The notes beneath the pieces were generated by a model. That model had not been told where the DNA came from. It saw only the letters and a list, made by a program, of their open reading frames with translations, and made no database searches. A program made the translations under genes and the position numbers. From contig CAKTPV010000008.1 in the NCBI GenBank assembly GCA_934591815.1, positions 38,392 through 102,391 of the forward strand: a stretch of 64,000 nucleotides of DNA. The letters are read 5' to 3'. This DNA comes from an uncultured Oscillospiraceae bacterium (GTDB lineage: Bacteria > Bacillota > Clostridia > Oscillospirales > Oscillospiraceae). Shown here piece after piece: positions 59,448 to 64,000 of this stretch; within the stretch, counting starts at the first letter, position 1; each line of letters opens with the position of its first letter.

Positions 59448-61340
59448 TTAGTCCTCCTCAATGGCGTCGATGGCGCCGAACGGGCAGGCGCCCCAGCAGG
59501 CGCCGCAGTGGATGCACTTCTCGTTGTCGATGACGTACGGCATACGCGGCTGGCCGCTGATGGCGTCCATAGGACAGTTCCGCGCACACTTGCCGCAGCC
59601 CTTGCACAGCTCCGGCTTGATCTCCAGACGGCGCTTACGGCCGTTGCAGATGGGACAGTGCTTATCCACCACATGGCGCAGGTAATCCTGCCGGAAATTC
59701 TTCAGTGTGCTCATCACCGGCTTGCAGGCCGTCTGGCCAAGACCGCACAGCGCCGTGTCGGTGATGGTGTCGGACAGCGCCTCCAGCAGCTCCAGATCCT
59801 CCATGCTGCCCTCGTTGGCGATGATGCGCTCCAGCGTTTCCAGCATCCGCTTGGTACCCTCCCGGCAGGGGGTGCACTTGCCGCAGCTCTCGTTGCGGGT
59901 GAAGTTCATGAAGAACCGCGCCACCTCCACCATGCAGGTGTCCTCGTCCATGACCACCAGACCGCCGGAGCCAATGATGGCGCCCAGCTTTTTCAGGGAG
60001 TCGAAGTCCATGGGCACGTCCAGATGCTCCTCGGTGAGACAGCCGCCGGAGGGGCCGCCGATCTGCACCGCCTTGAACTTCTTGCCGTCGGGGATGCCGC
60101 CGCCGATGTCGAAGATGACCTCCCGCAGCGTGGTACCCATGGGGACCTCCACCAGACCGGTGTTCACCACGTTGCCGGTGAGGGCGAAGGTCTTGGTGCC
60201 GGAGCTGGCGTCGGTGCCGATGCCCTTGTACCAGCCGGCGCCCTGCCGGATGATGCCCGGCACGTTGGCGAACGTCTCCACGTTGTTCAGCACCGTGGGC
60301 TTGCCCCATAGACCCTGATCCACCGTGCGGGGCGGCTTGACGCGGGGCATGCCCCGCTTGCCCTCGATGGAGGCGGTCAGGGCGCTGCCCTCGCCGCAGA
60401 CGAAGGCGCCGGCGCCCCGGTTGATGTGCATATGGAAGCAGAAGCCGCTGCCCATGATGTCGTCGCCCAGCAGACCGACCTCCGTGGCTTTTTCGATGGC
60501 GGTCTGGAGCCGCTTCACCGCCAGCGGATACTCGGCGCGGACGTAGATATAGCCCTCGGTGGCGCCGGTGGCCACACCGGCGATCATCATGCCCTCCAGA
60601 ATGGAGTGGGGGTTGCCCTCCATGATGGAGCGGTCCATAAACGCGCCGGGGTCGCCCTCGTCGCCGTTGCAGACCACATACTTCACATCGGACACGTTGC
60701 GCCGCACGCTCTCCCACTTGCGGCCGGCGGGGAAGCCGCCGCCGCCCCGGCCCCGGAGGCCGGAGTCGGAGATCTCCTTGCAGATAGCCTCCGGCGTCAT
60801 GGTGAACAGCGCCTTTTCAAAGGCGGAGTAGCCGCCCTTGGCGATGTATTCATCCAGATCCTCGGCATCGCTGGTGCCGCAGCTGGCCAGCACCACGCGG
60901 TGCTGCTTTTTATAGAAGGGGATGTCCTCCTGCCGGGGGTAGGAGACACCGTCCCGCTGATAGGTCAGGCGCTCGATGATCTCGCCGCGCATCACCGTCT
61001 TTTCCACGATCTCGCAGCAGTCCTCCGGCTTGACGTGGATGTACATGACGCCCAGCGGCTCGATATGTACCAGCGGCCCCATCTCGCAGAAGCCGTGGCA
61101 GCCGCTCATCTTGATGTGCAGGCTCTTTTCCTCGCCGCTGTGCTCCGTCAGACCCACATAGACCTGCAGACCCCGGCGCTCGCACTCCTCCTTCAGCGTC
61201 TCGCAGACCTTCAGGGAGCCGCCGGCGATGCAGCCGGTACCGGCGCAGACCAGCACGTTCACGGCGTTGCTGCCGCGGCGCAGAGCCTCCTCCGCCGTCT
61301 CGCGCATGGCGCGGAAGCCCTCTCGTGTCAGGATGCTCAT
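59448..61340 (-). CDS. hydB: Bifurcating hydrogenase subunit HydB (NuoF-like)
   Basis: A 630-residue flavoprotein. An N-terminal thioredoxin-like [2Fe-2S] domain is followed by the NuoF core: the FMN loop SGLRGRGGGGFPAGRKW, the NAD site region and the [4Fe-4S] motif ESCGKCTPCREG. Two C-terminal ferredoxin clusters (CKGCGKCARNCP and CIHCGACWGACP) complete it. It takes electrons from NADH or NADPH through FMN and is the bifurcating centre in HydABC enzymes. It overlaps hydC by ATGA and stops 3 bases before hydA. Confidence 0.96.
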   Translation of the reverse strand: MSILTREGFRAMRETAEEALRRGSNAVNVLVCAGTGCIAGGSLKVCETLKEECERRGLQVYVGLTEHSGEEKSLHIKMSGCHGFCEMGPLVHIEPLGVMYIHVKPEDCCEIVEKTVMRGEIIERLTYQRDGVSYPRQEDIPFYKKQHRVVLASCGTSDAEDLDEYIAKGGYSAFEKALFTMTPEAICKEISDSGLRGRGGGGFPAGRKWESVRRNVSDVKYVVCNGDEGDPGAFMDRSIMEGNPHSILEGMMIAGVATGATEGYIYVRAEYPLAVKRLQTAIEKATEVGLLGDDIMGSGFCFHMHINRGAGAFVCGEGSALTASIEGKRGMPRVKPPRTVDQGLWGKPTVLNNVETFANVPGIIRQGAGWYKGIGTDASSGTKTFALTGNVVNTGLVEVPMGTTLREVIFDIGGGIPDGKKFKAVQIGGPSGGCLTEEHLDVPMDFDSLKKLGAIIGSGGLVVMDEDTCMVEVARFFMNFTRNESCGKCTPCREGTKRMLETLERIIANEGSMEDLELLEALSDTITDTALCGLGQTACKPVMSTLKNFRQDYLRHVVDKHCPICNGRKRRLEIKPELCKGCGKCARNCPMDAISGQPRMPYVIDNEKCIHCGACWGACPFGAIDAIEED

Positions 61341-61816
61341 TGTGCCGCCTCCTCTCCGCGCAGACGCTCCAGCTCCGCCAGCGCCGTCTCCGGCGACATT
61401 TTGGCGTATACCTCACCGTCGATGGTCATGGCGGGGGCCAGACCGCAGGCGCCCAGACACGCCACCGTCTCCAGCGTGAACACGCCGTCGGCGGAGGTCT
61501 TTTTCTTGCCCTCCAGCCCCAGATACTCGTGGATGGCGTCGTAGATGGGGCCGGACTTCCGGACGTGACAGGCCGTGCCGTCACAGACCTTGATAATATG
61601 CTTTCCCTTGGGCTCCAGCGAGAAGTTCTCGTAGAACGTGGCCACGCTGTACACCCGCGAAACGCTGATGTGCAGCATATCTGCCACCAGCGTCATATTT
61701 GCCTCACTGAGATAATTCTCTGCCGCCTGAATATCCTGCAGGATGGCGATGAGCTGCGAACTGTCGCAGCCATGAGCCTGCACGATCCCGGCGGTCCTCT
61801 CCTGCTCGGGTCTCAT
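61337..61816 (-). CDS. hydC: Bifurcating hydrogenase subunit HydC (NuoE-like)
   Basis: A 159-residue thioredoxin-fold [2Fe-2S] protein. The cluster ligands are in CDGTACHVR and CLGACGLAP, the CX4C...CX3C pattern of NuoE. It transfers electrons within the hydrogenase complex. GAGGAGG precedes the ATG at 61816. It is the first gene of hydC-hydB-hydA, the normal order. Confidence 0.95.
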   Translation of the reverse strand: MRPEQERTAGIVQAHGCDSSQLIAILQDIQAAENYLSEANMTLVADMLHISVSRVYSVATFYENFSLEPKGKHIIKVCDGTACHVRKSGPIYDAIHEYLGLEGKKKTSADGVFTLETVACLGACGLAPAMTIDGEVYAKMSPETALAELERLRGEEAAQ

Positions 61817-61855
61817 ATGCTATCCTCCTCGATTTGTCAGTCCTCTCCGGGGACG

Positions 61856-61884
61856 GTGTCAAAAAATCGTTAATTTTATGACAC
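61856..61884 (-). promoter_or_regulatory. Inverted repeat upstream of hydC
   Basis: GTGTCA and TGACAC flank 17 A/T-rich bases immediately upstream of the hydC ribosome site region. Redox control by Rex is common for this operon, but the TTGTTAA-N4-TTAACAA site is only weakly echoed by TCGTTAA inside the repeat. The remaining bases to 62082 hold no gene. Confidence 0.35.
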
Positions 61885-62082
61885 TCTATGATAACTCTAA
61901 CATAACAGGTCGGTGCTTTCAACCAAAACAGGGAATTTTTTCTCACCATGCGAAATTTCTCTGCTTTGCACACAAAACGGCGGAAAACTTTGACAAAACG
62001 GATAGTTGACACCGGGAGCGGTGAAAAACACGGGATGCCGGGGAGAACTGCGGCTGGACGGATCACCGGGTAAACGTATGGA

Positions 62083-62113
62083 AACAAGCGGTCACAAAAT
62101 GTGACCGCTTGTT
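62083..62113. terminator. Hairpin after the ClC gene
   Basis: AACAAGCGGTCAC, loop AAAAT, GTGACCGCTTGTT, 13 bp, just past the minus-strand stop. The T-run is short. Confidence 0.65.
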
Positions 62114-62126
62114 GGATGTCTGCACG

Positions 62127-63380
62127 TTATTCTTTGGTACGGACGTTGATGAACTCCGCCCGCAGCTTGGAGTAGAGGATGGTCTGGCTGCTGTACAGCC
62201 CGCAGTAGCCGGACAGCACATAGCTGATGGCGCAGGCCATGGCGAAGTACAGCATCCCCTCCGCACCGAACAGCTCCACGCTCAGCATCACCGAGGCGAT
62301 GGGGCAGTTCACCGCGCCGCAGAACACGGCCACAAGGCCGATGGCGGCGGTAAAGGCGGGGGGCAGACCCAGCAGCGAGCCGATCCAGCAGCCGAAGGTA
62401 GCGCCTACGAAGAAGGAGGGCACCACCTCGCCGCCCTTGAAGCCGCAGCCGATGGTGACGGCGGTGAACAGCAGCTTCAAAAGCCACGCCCAGCCGTCGG
62501 TCTGCCCGCTGAGCGCGCGGGTGATGACATCCATGCCCGCGCCGTTGTAGTCCGTGGTACCCAGCAGCAGCGTCAGGGCTACGATGACCGCGCCGCCTAC
62601 CACACCGCGGAGATAGGGGCTCTTCACCAGCCGCGCCGCCAGATGCTCCGTAATGTGGAGTCCCCGGCAGAACAGGATGCTCACCAGCGCGCACAGGATC
62701 GCCAGCACTATTACCAGCAGCATGGTCCATGCGTCCAGCGGCGGCATGGCCACGGTGAATCGAGTGGGAGGCACACCCATCAGCAGGGAGACAAGGTAGC
62801 CGGTCATGGCGGCGGTGATGCAGGGGATCAGCCCCGCGTAGTACAGCACGCCCACGCTGATGACCTCCAACGCGAACACGGTGGCGGTCAGGGGCGTGCC
62901 GAACAGGGCGGAGAACACGCCGCTCATGCCGCACAGCGTGGCCAGCGGCAGATCCTTCTCACCCAGATGCAGCAGCTTACCGGTGCGGTAGCCGATGCCG
63001 CCGCCGATCTGCAAGGCGGCGCCCTCACGTCCGGCGCTGCCGCCGCACAGGTGGGTGATGACGGTGGACACGAAGATCAGCGGCACCAGCAGCAGCGGCA
63101 CGTCCGAGCCGAAGTGTACCGACTCGATGATGGCGTTGGTGCCCTTGCCCTCCAGCCGGCACAGCTTGTACAGCCCGGCGATGATGAGACCGCCCACCGG
63201 CAGCAGGTACAGCACCCACGGATGGGCCAGCCGTACCTCCGTGGCATAGTTGACGCCTAAATGGAACAGCGCGCCCACCACGCCGCCGACGCCGCCTACC
63301 AGACCGCCGACCACGATCCACTTCAGCAGCGCCGCCGCGTAGAGACCCATGTGGTCTATGTACTTCCACACCCGTTCCAT
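62127..63380 (-). CDS. ClC-family anion channel/antiporter
   Basis: A 417-residue ClC protein. Family motifs are GGSAGREGAALQIGG (filter region with the gating Glu), GFKGGEVVPSFFVGATFG and LFGTPLTATVFALEVIS. The usual chloride-binding GSGIP is replaced by GKGTNAI, a change also seen in the SycA-like branch that contains fluoride exporters (CLC-F). Fluoride transport is therefore possible but not shown; no fluoride riboswitch is visible upstream. The ATG at 63380 gives the standard N-terminus; a longer in-frame start at 63437 lies over the promoter. Confidence 0.88.
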   Translation of the reverse strand: MERVWKYIDHMGLYAAALLKWIVVGGLVGGVGGVVGALFHLGVNYATEVRLAHPWVLYLLPVGGLIIAGLYKLCRLEGKGTNAIIESVHFGSDVPLLLVPLIFVSTVITHLCGGSAGREGAALQIGGGIGYRTGKLLHLGEKDLPLATLCGMSGVFSALFGTPLTATVFALEVISVGVLYYAGLIPCITAAMTGYLVSLLMGVPPTRFTVAMPPLDAWTMLLVIVLAILCALVSILFCRGLHITEHLAARLVKSPYLRGVVGGAVIVALTLLLGTTDYNGAGMDVITRALSGQTDGWAWLLKLLFTAVTIGCGFKGGEVVPSFFVGATFGCWIGSLLGLPPAFTAAIGLVAVFCGAVNCPIASVMLSVELFGAEGMLYFAMACAISYVLSGYCGLYSSQTILYSKLRAEFINVRTKE

Positions 63381-63419
63381 AGTATATATCCGCCTTTTCA
63401 CAGTTATTTGCAAATCCGC

Positions 63420-63448
63420 ATTGTACCATGTTCCCATGCGCCTGTCAA
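63420..63448 (-). promoter_or_regulatory. Promoter of the ClC gene
   Basis: On the minus strand TTGACA (63448-63443), 17 bases and TACAAT (63425-63420). Confidence 0.8.
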
Positions 63449-63525
63449 ACCGCCGAATCCCAACAAACGTTCTTTGTGCGAAACTGAAAATTTTTTAGTT
63501 TTCCTGACATAATTTATTTTCCCTG

Positions 63526-63554
63526 TTGATTCTGCTGGTGGTTTGCCGTATACT
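63526..63554 (+). promoter_or_regulatory. Promoter of serC
   Basis: TTGATT (63526-63531), 17 bases and TATACT (63549-63554), 63 bases before the ATG. Confidence 0.68.
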
Positions 63555-63617
63555 GTATGTATCAAGCGCAAAAGGACAAGAAGGATCTATCAATCACACA
63601 AACAGGAGGAAAACCAA

Positions 63618-64000
63618 ATGAAATACGGTCGTACTTTCAATTTCTCCGCCGGCCCCGCCATGATGCCGGAGCCCGTGCTGGAGGAGATTCGCGATGAGAT
63701 GATGAACTACCGCGGCAGCGGTATGTGCGTCATGGAGATGAGCCACCGCTCCAAGGTGTTCCAGCAGATCGCGGCCGAGGCTGAGGCCGATCTGCGCAAG
63801 CTGATGGGTATTCCCGATAACTACAAGGTGCTGTTCATCCAGGGCGGCGGCACGGTGCAGTTTGCCATGGTCGCCATGAACCTGATGAAGAACGGCAAGG
63901 CGTGCTATGTGGAGACCGGCGCGTGGTCCAAGAAGGCCATTGCCGAGGCCAAGAAGTATGGCGAGGTGCAGATCATCGCCTCCTCCGCCGACAAGAATTT
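63618..64000 (+). CDS. serC: Phosphoserine aminotransferase, C-terminus cut by window edge
   Basis: The first 127 residues of a PLP aminotransferase are present. FNFSAGPAMMPEPVLEEI, SGMCVMEMSHRSKVF and FIQGGGTVQFAMVAMNL are diagnostic for SerC, which makes phosphoserine from 3-phosphohydroxypyruvate and glutamate. CAGGAGG lies 7 bases before ATG 63618. The PLP lysine falls beyond the window. Confidence 0.95.
   Translation, partial: MKYGRTFNFSAGPAMMPEPVLEEIRDEMMNYRGSGMCVMEMSHRSKVFQQIAAEAEADLRKLMGIPDNYKVLFIQGGGTVQFAMVAMNLMKNGKACYVETGAWSKKAIAEAKKYGEVQIIASSADKN

Noticed and set aside
57759..60311. An 850-codon open frame on the plus strand
   Set aside because: It is antisense to hydA and hydB, which carry complete cluster motifs; its composition is the shadow of GC-rich codons.
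61856..61884. A confident Rex operator
   Set aside because: Only one half-site is approximate; kept as an inverted repeat of unknown factor.
63381..63480. Fluoride riboswitch upstream of the ClC gene
   Set aside because: The crcB-type GGNGATGGNNTTCGCC wording is absent; only a standard promoter is seen.
1..64000. tRNA, rRNA, insertion sequences, integrases or prophage genes
   Set aside because: No transposase or integrase motif, CCA-ended cloverleaf or rRNA core sequence was recognised.

Overview
The window is a GC-rich stretch of a Gram-positive strict anaerobe, most likely a clostridial gut bacterium near the Oscillospiraceae. This rests on sequence only: AGGAGG-type ribosome sites, sigma-A promoters, TPP-riboswitch control of thiW and the thiamin salvage genes, a three-gene electron-bifurcating [FeFe] hydrogenase, BMP-type nucleoside and Dpp-type peptide transporters, and no respiratory genes. 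No rRNA, tRNA, CRISPR array, prophage or insertion sequence was seen. Family is as far as the taxonomy can be taken.

Layout. 1-1607: a truncated NhaC antiporter divergent from a LysR regulator. 1756-5259: a histidine-kinase remnant, then a lipoate operon (LplA-like, free lipoyl carrier, LipA, second LplA-like). 5370-18804: a peptide and D-amino-acid scavenging island with asparaginase, M55 D-aminopeptidase, YheO/DauR-type regulator, PatB lyase, a full Dpp ABC transporter, M17 aminopeptidase and S9 peptidase. 18960-20270: a second NhaC. 20525-23514: a HerA-like ATPase divergent from a DUF1887 (Card1/Can2-like) CARF nuclease that has no CRISPR locus beside it. 23614-29320: XRE-TPR regulator, MFS exporter and two convergent lipoproteins. 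29495-35043: IclR regulator and BMP nucleoside ABC transporter.

35121-41750: D-cysteine desulfhydrase-type PLP enzyme, an unusual PAS-AAA+-Fis regulator lacking GAFTGA, LysA, a dicarboxylate symporter and DapF. 41943-48579: TPP riboswitch followed by thiW-thiM-thiE-thiD-tenA-thiZ-thiX-thiY, a thiamin and pyrimidine salvage operon. 48653-51675: a TrpXYZ-type ABC transporter preceded by an aromatic-rich small ORF and a terminator. 51860-53248: MgtE with a structured leader. 53626-54678: a TetR gene and a small membrane protein sharing one operator sequence. 54744-57625: an esterase/condensation-domain fusion and a zinc-ribbon membrane protein. 57747-61816: hydC-hydB-hydA. 62127-63380: a ClC-family channel or antiporter. 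63618-64000: the start of serC.

Together the genes suggest a proteolytic anaerobe that imports peptides, nucleosides, amino acids and vitamin precursors and disposes of reductant as hydrogen. The items most worth following are the stand-alone CARF nuclease, the free lipoyl carrier operon, the aromatic-rich leader peptide, the GAFTGA-less AAA+ regulator and the esterase-condensation fusion.
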